From: Roseiflexaceae bacterium
Lineage (GTDB): Bacteria; Chloroflexota; Chloroflexia; Chloroflexales; Roseiflexaceae
DNA length: 6,129 nt
Assembly (NCBI GenBank): GCA_947462525.1
Contig: CANHPK010000106.1
Span: 1-6,129, forward strand
Direction: 5' to 3'
In this document: piece by piece, positions 1 through 4,605 of the stretch
How the letters are laid out: each line of letters starts with the position of its first letter
How positions within the stretch are numbered: the stretch's first letter is position 1
Translations under genes and position numbers: made by a program
The notes under the pieces: model-generated
Databases searched by the model: none
Told to the model about the DNA's origin: nothing
What the model saw: only the letters and a program-made list of their open reading frames with translations

Positions 1-420
1 AGCCGTGAACGGCACCGAAAAGTCCCAGCCGCTGATCTGCGTCAGCGCCCACGCCCCCTGCGCCTCGACCCCAGCGGCATAGGCAGCTAACTGCCCGATG
101 TCGATGCGTTCACTCAACGCTGTGACATCAGCACTCTGCATCCCAAAACCATCGTCACGGTATGGTACAGCGAGCGAGGCACGAAAGCCGCCCGTGTCGA
201 ACACTTGCTCGACCGGCACCACAAAGCGTGCAATGTTTTCGTCTTCGACACGGAGCATGTGCCAGATGCACCACACCATCGAGTTCATCGACGGGAGTGG
301 TCGTTGCCGCAGCCGCTCTGCCGAGATGCCCGCAAACAACCCGCGTATGTCTGCATGCACGGCAGCATGCGATGTCGCTAATCCCGATACAAGCGACGTA
401 GGTGGATGGCTATATGTCAT
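1..420 (-). CDS. DinB-like protein, N-terminal 140 residues (runs off left edge)
   Basis: The frame is open from an ATG at 420 to base 1, giving 140 residues with no stop, so the C-terminal part lies outside the window. Residues 46-66 carry the DinB_2-type helix with the motif IWHMLRVED. Its His54 matches the first metal-ligand His of the DinB fold; the other two ligands would lie beyond the edge. Residues 46-126 align without gaps to residues 37-117 of the complete paralogue at 2813-3388, with 35 of 81 identical, which supports frame and family. TGAGGA at 431-426 lies five bases before the ATG. The DinB superfamily is a four-helix-bundle metal-binding fold that includes thiol-dependent enzymes and many uncharacterised proteins, so the actual reaction is unknown. 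The gene is divergent from modA. Confidence 0.85.
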   Translation of the reverse strand, partial: MTYSHPPTSLVSGLATSHAAVHADIRGLFAGISAERLRQRPLPSMNSMVWCIWHMLRVEDENIARFVVPVEQVFDTGGFRASLAVPYRDDGFGMQSADVTALSERIDIGQLAAYAAGVEAQGAWALTQISGWDFSVPFTA

Positions 421-448
421 TCTGTTCCTCAGTATGCTACACGGCTGT

Positions 449-478
449 AGTATACCCAAAAGCTTGCTACACTGAGAA
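449..478 (-). promoter_or_regulatory. Candidate promoter for the leftward DinB-like gene
   Basis: On the minus strand TATACT (454-449) matches five of six -10 consensus positions. TTCTCA (478-473) lies 18 bases upstream and matches four of six -35 positions. The -10 ends about 28 bases before the ATG at 420, a reasonable leader length. It overlaps the inverted repeat at 469-495. This is assigned by pattern only. Confidence 0.35.
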
Positions 479-495
479 TGTGCGTACTTCAGTGT
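469..495. promoter_or_regulatory. Inverted repeat in the DinB/modA divergent region, possible operator
   Basis: ACACTGA (469-475) and TCAGTGT (489-495) are perfect 7-base reverse complements separated by 13 bases. Centre-to-centre the arms are 20 bases apart, about two helical turns, the geometry of a dimeric repressor site. It covers the candidate -35 of the leftward gene and abuts the candidate -10 of modA, so a bound protein could affect both. The regulator is unknown; it does not resemble the Escherichia coli ModE site as I know it. Confidence 0.35.
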
Positions 496-501
496 GATAA
501 T
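493..501 (+). promoter_or_regulatory. modA: Candidate extended -10 promoter for modA
   Basis: TGTGATAAT reads as an extended -10: TG, one base, then GATAAT, which matches five of six -10 positions. No convincing -35 lies 16-18 bases upstream, which an extended -10 can tolerate. A second option is TATATT at 506-511, also without a good -35. Either would give a leader of about 30-40 bases before the TTG start at 547. Confidence 0.3.
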
Positions 502-514
502 CTGTTATATTCAT

Positions 515-528
515 TCAATAAGTATTGA
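515..528. promoter_or_regulatory. 14-base palindrome between modA promoter and start
   Basis: TCAATA (515-520) and TATTGA (523-528) are perfect reverse complements around a two-base centre. The site lies just downstream of both candidate modA -10 boxes and before the Shine-Dalgarno, where a repressor would block initiation or early elongation. Metal-responsive control of mod genes is common, but nothing here identifies the binding protein. Confidence 0.3.
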
Positions 529-533
529 TTCTG

Positions 534-540
534 AGTGAGG
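534..540 (+). promoter_or_regulatory. modA: Ribosome binding site that fixes the modA start at TTG 547
   Basis: AGTGAGG ends at 540, six bases before TTG at 547-549. No comparable site precedes the GTG at 535 or the ATG at 565. Starting at 547 keeps the Arg-Arg pair of the signal peptide at residues 4-5, which an ATG 565 start would remove. Confidence 0.55.
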
Positions 541-546
541 TTGCTC

Positions 547-1392
547 TTGATAAATCGTCGAGGCATGATTCGCATCGTAGGAATGGGTGCGTTGGGTGCG
601 GTACTGTCCGCGTGTGGCGGCGAACGCACCGAAACAGCGGCTACAGGGAGTCTCGATGGGAGCTCGGGAACGCCGCCTGTACGCAGCGATGCACTCTCGT
701 GTGCCGTCGCATCGTCATTAGAAAAAATCATGCCGGTTTTTTCACGACTCTTCGTCGAAAACTACTCGCTCCCGAGCCCGACGTTCCAAGCGGCAGCGTC
801 AGGAACGCTGGCTACCCAGATTGCCGAGGGCGCACCGTTCGACCTTTTTCTTGCGGCCGACTCGGTTGCGATGCGACCGCTGATCGACGCCAAACTCGTG
901 ATGCAGGCAGATATACATCCGGTCGTACAGACCGACATTGTTATCGTTGCACGAACCAATCGCGGGATCGTGACGCTCGATGATATCCGTACCAGCGGGA
1001 CAAAAATCGTGGTTGGCGATGCGCAGGTACCCATTGGCAGGTACACCCAGCTGCTCCTCAAAGCCATATCGAAGCGCACCGGCGATCGCACCTTCACTGA
1101 GGCGTTCACCCAAAACATCGTTTCGTATGAGGATAAAGCGACAGCGGTAAGCCAAAAATTCTTTGCAGGCGACGCCGACGTGGCGGTGTTGTACCGCTCC
1201 GATTTGTACGGCAATGACACCAACGACTACGTTGTTCTCCCCCTTCCAACCAAGGTTTCGCTGCAATCGACGTATGTTTCGGTCGTTCTGCCTGGCGCAA
1301 AACAAGGCGCGATTGATTTTGTGAACCTGCTGACGAACCCTGCCCATGCAGGGATATGGAGCAAGTATGGCTTCCGACCGCTGGGCACATAG
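547..1392 (+). CDS. modA: Molybdate-binding lipoprotein ModA (ABC transporter)
   Basis: This 281-residue protein should be the extracytoplasmic substrate-binding subunit of a molybdate (possibly tungstate) ABC importer. The TTG start is preferred because AGTGAGG lies six bases upstream. The N-terminus then reads as a lipoprotein signal with an Arg-Arg pair at 4-5, a hydrophobic stretch at 10-21 and the lipobox LSAC with Cys23. The NRRGMIR segment resembles a twin-arginine export motif. A Ser/Thr/Gly-rich linker follows to about residue 45. Family marks are the oxyanion-pocket segments SCAVASSLEK (near 51-60) and ASGTLATQI (near 84-92), FDLFLAADS, VPIGRY (161-166) and VAVLYRSDL (Tyr216). Length is normal for the family once the linker is counted. 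The gene overlaps modB by 26 bases, indicating coupled translation. Molybdate rather than tungstate or another oxyanion is inferred from family only. Confidence 0.9.
   Translation: MINRRGMIRIVGMGALGAVLSACGGERTETAATGSLDGSSGTPPVRSDALSCAVASSLEKIMPVFSRLFVENYSLPSPTFQAAASGTLATQIAEGAPFDLFLAADSVAMRPLIDAKLVMQADIHPVVQTDIVIVARTNRGIVTLDDIRTSGTKIVVGDAQVPIGRYTQLLLKAISKRTGDRTFTEAFTQNIVSYEDKATAVSQKFFAGDADVAVLYRSDLYGNDTNDYVVLPLPTKVSLQSTYVSVVLPGAKQGAIDFVNLLTNPAHAGIWSKYGFRPLGT
1358..1361 (+). promoter_or_regulatory. modB: Ribosome binding site for modB inside modA
   Basis: GGAG lies five bases before ATG 1367, within the last codons of modA. It favours ATG 1367 over the in-frame ATG at 1346, which has no comparable site. 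Confidence 0.55.
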
Positions 1393-2161
1393 CGCGCGCC
1401 GAACGACCCTCGCAGTCCTCGGCATACCGTTGGTGGCGCTGTTTGTCCTGCCGTTGTTTGGGTTATTGCTGCGGAGCACACCGGATGCGTTGCTCGCGGC
1501 AGCCCTCTCGCCTGCGGTCACCCAAGCACTCGGGTTGACCCTCTTGACGACAGGTGCGGTCGTCCTGATTACCATCGTTGCCGGCACCCCGTTGGCAATT
1601 GTGTTGACGACGCGTTCCGCATACCACCACTGGATTCGGACACTCATCGACATCCCCGCTGTGCTCCCACCTGCAGTCGCTGGGTTGGCATTATTGGCTA
1701 TTTTTGGCCGGATGGGCTGGTTTGGCCAGTTCCTTGCTGACCATGGATTGTTCATCCCGTTTACCACGACCGCGGTGGTATTGGCGCAACTGTTTGTAGC
1801 GGCGCCCCTGTATATCAAAGCATGCATGATTGCCTACGAAGGCCTCGACCCGATGCTCGCCGATGCCGCACGCATCGATGGCGCAACTGCCTGGCAATAC
1901 TGGCGCTTGGTCGTATTCCCATTGACGTCGGCTGGTATGCAGGCGGGCATTGCAATGACGACTGCACGCGCGTTGGGGGAGTTTGGCGCAACCGCACTGT
2001 TTGCCGGTAGCATGCCTGGCCGCACGCGCACCATGGCACTGGCAATCTATGTCTCGGCCGAAAGCGATCCGGCTGCGGCTACTGCCATGAGCATCATTCT
2101 ATTGTCGACCGCATTGATCTTGCTTATCCTCACCAACACCCGCGCTGCAACCCACCAGTAA
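1367..2161 (+). CDS. modB: Molybdate ABC transporter permease ModB
   Basis: This 264-residue membrane protein is the channel subunit partnering ModA. Hydrophobic segments lie near residues 15-35, 53-79, 91-113, 136-157, 187-205 and 235-256, giving about six spans. The binding-protein-dependent permease signature (EAA loop), which docks on the ATPase, is at 158-186: DAARIDGATAWQYW followed by VVFPL. Other ModB/NifC-like marks are IPAVLPPAVAG (96-106) and ARALGEFGATALFAG near 200-214. The ATG at 1367 has GGAG five bases upstream; an in-frame ATG at 1346 would lengthen the overlap without a better site. The frame overlaps modA by 26 bases. No modC or other ATPase follows, so the energising subunit must come from another locus or be shared. 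Confidence 0.9.
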   Translation: MASDRWAHSARRTTLAVLGIPLVALFVLPLFGLLLRSTPDALLAAALSPAVTQALGLTLLTTGAVVLITIVAGTPLAIVLTTRSAYHHWIRTLIDIPAVLPPAVAGLALLAIFGRMGWFGQFLADHGLFIPFTTTAVVLAQLFVAAPLYIKACMIAYEGLDPMLADAARIDGATAWQYWRLVVFPLTSAGMQAGIAMTTARALGEFGATALFAGSMPGRTRTMALAIYVSAESDPAAATAMSIILLSTALILLILTNTRAATHQ

Positions 2162-2201
2162 CTCCCGTCGTCTGTGCTTACTCGCACCGCACGGAGGTAC
2201 C

Positions 2202-2774
2202 ATGGGACATCAGCATCACTCCACAGACATTCAACAGTATCTCGACCGCTCATTTACCAATCCACGGGCCCGCTCTGCCTATGAGCAGTTTTTTGTCGAT
2301 AGTTTGCTGTACAGTCACCAGGTTGCCCCACAGCGCTGGGTCATTACGCACAATCGTGACCACCTCAACATCAACGTCGGGCTCATGCACACGTTGATGC
2401 TGCGCAATGACTGGCTCGAAGTAATGGTCGACTATTCGTCCATGCCGGAGCTCGCGCCCAACATCGATGTGGGTGTTGCTGTGTCCGAACCCGACCCCTT
2501 GGTAGGGATCTATCCCTCGGTGCCTGGGTCCACCTATACGTACTTCGACCCTGATTTGTTTGACCAGTACGCCTCGGTCGTGTGGGATGCACACCGGCGC
2601 ATCATCGCCAAAGCAGCAGTGACCCGCATGAATCCGGGAGTCTGTGCCAAACACACCCCTGCGGCGTTGACGTACTTCGCGCAACACCAACAGGCGTATC
2701 TGGAGTCACACCATCACATGAGTGGGTTGCCGCAGTCACACTATACACACAAAAATACACCCCCCACGCGCTGA
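2202..2774 (+). CDS. Conserved-looking hypothetical protein with His-rich ends
   Basis: I do not recognise this 190-residue protein. It has a strong Shine-Dalgarno (GGAGG at 2193-2197, four bases before the ATG) and lies 40 bases after modB with no terminator-like hairpin between, so cotranscription with modAB is likely. There is no signal peptide or membrane span, which predicts a soluble cytoplasmic protein. His-rich patches occur at both ends: HQHH at residues 3-6 and HHH near 170-172, with further His to the end. The centre is rich in aromatic and acidic residues (for example YTYFDPDLFDQYASVVWDAH) and looks like a folded globular domain. The His clusters might bind metal, but that is speculation. 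It converges on the DinB-like gene at 2813-3388 with 38 bases between the stops. Confidence 0.75.
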   Translation: MGHQHHSTDIQQYLDRSFTNPRARSAYEQFFVDSLLYSHQVAPQRWVITHNRDHLNINVGLMHTLMLRNDWLEVMVDYSSMPELAPNIDVGVAVSEPDPLVGIYPSVPGSTYTYFDPDLFDQYASVVWDAHRRIIAKAAVTRMNPGVCAKHTPAALTYFAQHQQAYLESHHHMSGLPQSHYTHKNTPPTR

Positions 2775-2812
2775 GCGCATGGAGGATGTGGTGTGGATTG
2801 ATACCGCGTCGG

Positions 2813-3388
2813 TTAGAGTGAAACGCCCAGCAGCCCAGCGATGACACCCACTTCACCCATGTGATTCTGGGGGTGGACCTGGGTGTAGTCGAGCACGAAG
2901 CGGCCGATGTTCAATGCCCCCCAATACGAAATGACCCCCTCGGTGATTGCAGGGATGCAGACTGCCTCGCCGGCGATGACTTCCCGCATGTGGGCGGCAT
3001 CCCATTGATGGTTCAATCGACCGAGGTCGAGCCCGGCGAGTGTCTGCGCACTTTGGGCCGATACCGCTTGCTGGTAGCCACGCAACGCAGCCAGATCGAT
3101 GGTATCTGAGAGTACTTCGACATCAGCATATGGCATCGCCGTCCCCATGTGACCATAGGCAATGCCCATTTTGGACTGCCAGCTGCCGGTGGTGTGCACC
3201 TGCGGTACATTGGCAACAAAACGGCTCAGGGTAATGTCTTCGATGCGGAGCAGATGCCAGATGTTCCATGCGATCGAATTGACACCGACCGAAGGACGAC
3301 TGCGTAGGGCGCTCTCGGGCAATCCAAAGAGCTTTGGGAGTGTCTCGCCATGCAACATCTGATGGCGGACCTTGATGAACTCGATCAC
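2813..3388 (-). CDS. DinB-like protein (complete paralogue of the gene at 1-420)
   Basis: This 191-residue protein belongs to the DinB_2-type metal-binding four-helix-bundle superfamily. The three expected metal-ligand histidines are visible: His45 in NIWHLLRIED, and His172 and His176 in the C-terminal HPQNHMGEV. Length is typical for the family. The GTG start at 3388 is chosen because AAAGGG (3401-3396) lies seven bases upstream and the N-terminus then matches the start of the paralogue. An in-frame ATG at 3448 would add 20 residues with no ribosome site and no counterpart in the paralogue. Residues 37-117 share 35 of 81 positions with the truncated gene at the left edge. Family members include thiol transferases and DNA-damage-inducible proteins; the reaction here cannot be read from sequence. 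It appears to be a single-gene unit, convergent with the modAB group. Confidence 0.85.
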   Translation of the reverse strand: MIEFIKVRHQMLHGETLPKLFGLPESALRSRPSVGVNSIAWNIWHLLRIEDITLSRFVANVPQVHTTGSWQSKMGIAYGHMGTAMPYADVEVLSDTIDLAALRGYQQAVSAQSAQTLAGLDLGRLNHQWDAAHMREVIAGEAVCIPAITEGVISYWGALNIGRFVLDYTQVHPQNHMGEVGVIAGLLGVSL

Positions 3389-3395
3389 GGCTATA

Positions 3396-3401
3396 CCCTT
3401 T
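3396..3401 (-). promoter_or_regulatory. Ribosome binding site supporting the GTG start of the DinB-like gene
   Basis: AAAGGG on the minus strand ends seven bases before GTG 3388. It decides for GTG 3388 against ATG 3448. Confidence 0.5.
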
Positions 3402-3496
3402 CGGCTAAACGATGGGTGTAGTGTACCGTACTGGTCACATAGATGCATCGTCTGCTTGTGGATTGTCCGAACCTGCGGGGCTTCGCCGTTGCCGCG

Positions 3497-3522
3497 CCTG
3501 CAATCTGTAGATGCGTTGCAGG
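3497..3522. repeat. Inverted repeat with nested palindrome in the 3389-3618 gap
   Basis: CCTGCAA (3497-3503) and TTGCAGG (3516-3522) are perfect reverse complements around 12 bases. Inside, ATCT (3503-3506) and AGAT (3509-3512) can also pair, as an alternative to the outermost A-T pair. No T-run follows on either strand, so an intrinsic terminator is not supported. It could be an operator, a factor-dependent pause site, or chance. Confidence 0.35.
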
Positions 3523-3618
3523 ATGTTGTATTCCACGTGTCAATCCGTCCAATGCACCAAGATACATTGTTGGGTTGAGGATGAATCGCCGCGCGGACCT
3601 CCCAAACTCCAACGACGA

Positions 3619-4149
3619 TTACGGGAGTACCTCGTGTAACAGTGCTTCGAGGCTCATGAGATTAATCGGACGCACCACAAAGCTCTGTGCTCCTTGTCGC
3701 AGAGCCGTGGCCCCATCTGCATCTTTGCCTTGAGACAACAGCATAATGATAGGAATATGCGCATATCGTGTGTCAGTCGTGAGCGTACGAACGACGGTAA
3801 ACGGCGACGTACCGGACATTTCGCTATCCATCAGAATCGCGCCCGGCAGTGATTCGGCGAGAAGGCGTAATCCTTCGGCAGACGAGTCTGCGGTGCGCAC
3901 ACGGAAGCCACGTTTTGTGAGTTCTTCTGAAAGCATCTGCCGGTCGAGCACCGAATTGTCTACAATCAGCACCTCTGCCCCGACCAGGACACCGTCGATG
4001 TTCACTCGATGACGCTCGGCAGCGTCGCTCTGCGCGGTAGGCTCTGATATCGTCACATTGTCGTCTGGAGCGGTGCCCTGGGTGGCGTTCAACAATCCAC
4101 AACCAGCAAGAGCAACCGCAATGAGGAACGTGAGTGTGGTTCGCCGCAT
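3619..4149 (-). CDS. Lipoprotein with a response-regulator receiver domain
   Basis: This 176-residue protein starts at ATG 4149 with AGAAGG (4161-4156) six bases upstream. The N-terminus is a clear lipoprotein signal: Arg2-Arg3, hydrophobic core 6-15, lipobox LAGC with Cys17. A polar Ala/Thr/Asp/Ser-rich linker covers about 21-57. Residues 58-175 form one receiver (REC) fold: beta-1 VLIVDN with Asp64, the expected phosphoacceptor Asp108 in ILMDSEMSG, the Thr/Ser switch position as Ser139 in IMLLS, and the GAxxFxxRP segment at 153-161. Two canonical residues differ: the second acidic residue is Asn65 and the conserved Lys is Arg160. No output domain follows. A receiver exported to the outer face of the membrane could not meet cytoplasmic ATP-dependent kinases, so it is probably a non-phosphorylated protein-binding domain. 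If translation instead began internally (GTG codons at Val49 or Val60), it would be a cytoplasmic stand-alone receiver. Confidence 0.85.
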   Translation of the reverse strand: MRRTTLTFLIAVALAGCGLLNATQGTAPDDNVTISEPTAQSDAAERHRVNIDGVLVGAEVLIVDNSVLDRQMLSEELTKRGFRVRTADSSAEGLRLLAESLPGAILMDSEMSGTSPFTVVRTLTTDTRYAHIPIIMLLSQGKDADGATALRQGAQSFVVRPINLMSLEALLHEVLP

Positions 4150-4155
4150 CTGACA

Positions 4156-4161
4156 CCTTCT
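4156..4161 (-). promoter_or_regulatory. Ribosome binding site supporting the lipoprotein start
   Basis: AGAAGG on the minus strand lies six bases before ATG 4149. It supports the start that includes the signal peptide over both the longer frame (to 4314) and internal GTG starts. Confidence 0.55.
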
Positions 4162-4185
4162 GTGTGCGCACGATGGAGAGTATTT

Positions 4186-4220
4186 AGTATAATTTACTTT
4201 ACACGCAATTACGTTGTCAA
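4186..4220 (-). promoter_or_regulatory. Candidate promoter for the receiver-domain lipoprotein
   Basis: On the minus strand TTGACA (4220-4215), a perfect -35, precedes TATACT (4191-4186), a near-perfect -10, about 36 bases before the ATG. The gap between them is 23 bases, too long for a standard housekeeping promoter. With an 18-base gap, TTGACA would pair with TAAATT (4/6). Either TATACT works from another upstream contact or the pair is held by an activator. Confidence 0.45.
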
Positions 4221-4272
4221 TATCAAACGATTTTCCCATGCAGCTTTCAGCCGGGGTGACGCGCATACGTCT

Positions 4273-4291
4273 GTGCAGCGTGCCTGCACGC
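4273..4291. repeat. Overlapping alternative hairpins
   Basis: GTGCAG (4273-4278) pairs with CTGCAC (4284-4289) around five bases. GCGTGC (4278-4283) pairs with GCACGC (4286-4291) around two bases. The two stems share bases and exclude each other. No T-run follows. This may be a further degenerate member of the nearby palindromes, or chance. Confidence 0.3.
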
Positions 4292-4326
4292 CATTTATTC
4301 ACAATGTTGCGCATCTACATAAGAAT

Positions 4327-4340
4327 TGCACACGTGTGCA
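4327..4340. repeat. Palindrome copy 1 (14 bases)
   Basis: TGCACACGTGTGCA is a perfect palindrome centred between 4333 and 4334. It contains the 12-base core GCACACGTGTGC shared by copies 2 and 3. Confidence 0.85.
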
Positions 4341-4426
4341 CAGTGTATTTACTACAAATTGTCGTATTTTCAACGGGTCTTCAATGCATTGCTGCTCTGG
4401 ACGTGCTTTTTGCCAAATTTCTGCTC

Positions 4427-4442
4427 GCGCACACGTGTGCGC
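4427..4442. repeat. Palindrome copy 2 (16 bases)
   Basis: GCGCACACGTGTGCGC is a perfect palindrome centred between 4434 and 4435, 101 bases from the centre of copy 1. It shares the 12-base core. A run of seven T at 4458-4464 follows 15 bases later on the plus strand, too far for a standard intrinsic terminator. Confidence 0.85.
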
Positions 4443-4553
4443 ATGTGCAGTACGATCTTTTTTTATACCTATCGAGACGCAAACCGCAGTACATCTGGCA
4501 TCATTTGTCACGCATCGAGCGACGTTTCCGTTTTTTTGCTGCAATAAAACCGA

Positions 4554-4589
4554 AGATCCCCATGTGCACACGTGTGCACATGGGGATCT
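4554..4589. repeat. Palindrome copy 3: perfect 36-base palindrome, possible terminator
   Basis: Bases 4554-4571 and 4572-4589 are exact reverse complements with no spacer. The arms run outwards from the shared core through CACATGGGGATCT. The centre is 137 bases from that of copy 2. It starts 17 bases past the stop of the Old Yellow Enzyme gene. In that gene's direction it is followed by TCGGTTTTATTGC, a modest T-rich tail, so it may act as a transcription terminator. As a long zero-loop palindrome it could also extrude as a cruciform or be an operator. Confidence 0.85.
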
Positions 4590-4605
4590 ATGCGCAAAAC
4601 GCTGG

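Larger units (their letters stand above)
3389..3618. other. 230-base gap without a convincing gene
   Basis: This spacer separates the receiver-domain gene from the DinB-like gene, both read leftwards. It should hold the promoter of the DinB-like gene, but no good -35/-10 pair stands out; TACACT (3425-3420, minus) is the best -10 and lacks a partner. A 73-codon frame at 3391-3612 begins with TTG, has no family match I recognise, and is not called. The hairpin at 3497-3522 is listed separately. Confidence 0.5.
4150..4605. other. 456-base intergenic region carrying a palindrome array
   Basis: This gap separates the end of the Old Yellow Enzyme gene (stop at 4606) from the start of the receiver lipoprotein, both read leftwards. 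It is visibly richer in A/T runs than the flanking genes. It contains the lipoprotein promoter at its left end, a GC-rich hairpin site at 4273-4291, and three copies of GCACACGTGTGC within palindromes of 14, 16 and 36 bases. Open frames crossing it have no family resemblance and are mostly the antisense of the oxidoreductase gene. Confidence 0.7.

Noticed and set aside
799..1827. Minus-strand open frame of 342 codons opposite modA and modB
   Set aside because: It is the antisense shadow of two well-supported genes, with low-complexity Ala/Asn/Arg-rich translation and no recognisable domain.
2768..2778. GCGCTGAGCGC hairpin at the end of the unknown gene as a bidirectional terminator
   Set aside because: The arms are only four bases and no T-run follows on either strand, so a terminator claim is unsupported, although the convergent arrangement would call for one.
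3440..3490. GGTTCG segment on the minus strand considered as a tRNA T-loop
   Set aside because: The flanking bases do not pair into a five-base T stem, and no acceptor or anticodon stem can be built around it.
3391..3612. Minus-strand 73-codon frame between the receiver gene and the DinB-like gene
   Set aside because: It begins with TTG without a ribosome site, spans the hairpin and probable promoter of the next gene, and has no recognisable motif.
4150..4314. In-frame N-terminal extension of the receiver lipoprotein to 4314
   Set aside because: The added 55 residues cover the candidate promoter and look non-coding. ATG 4149 has a ribosome site and begins a textbook signal peptide.
4327..4589. 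Repeat array considered as a CRISPR
   Set aside because: Only three copies, with unequal spacing (101 and 137 bases between centres), fully palindromic cores of varying total length, and no cas genes.
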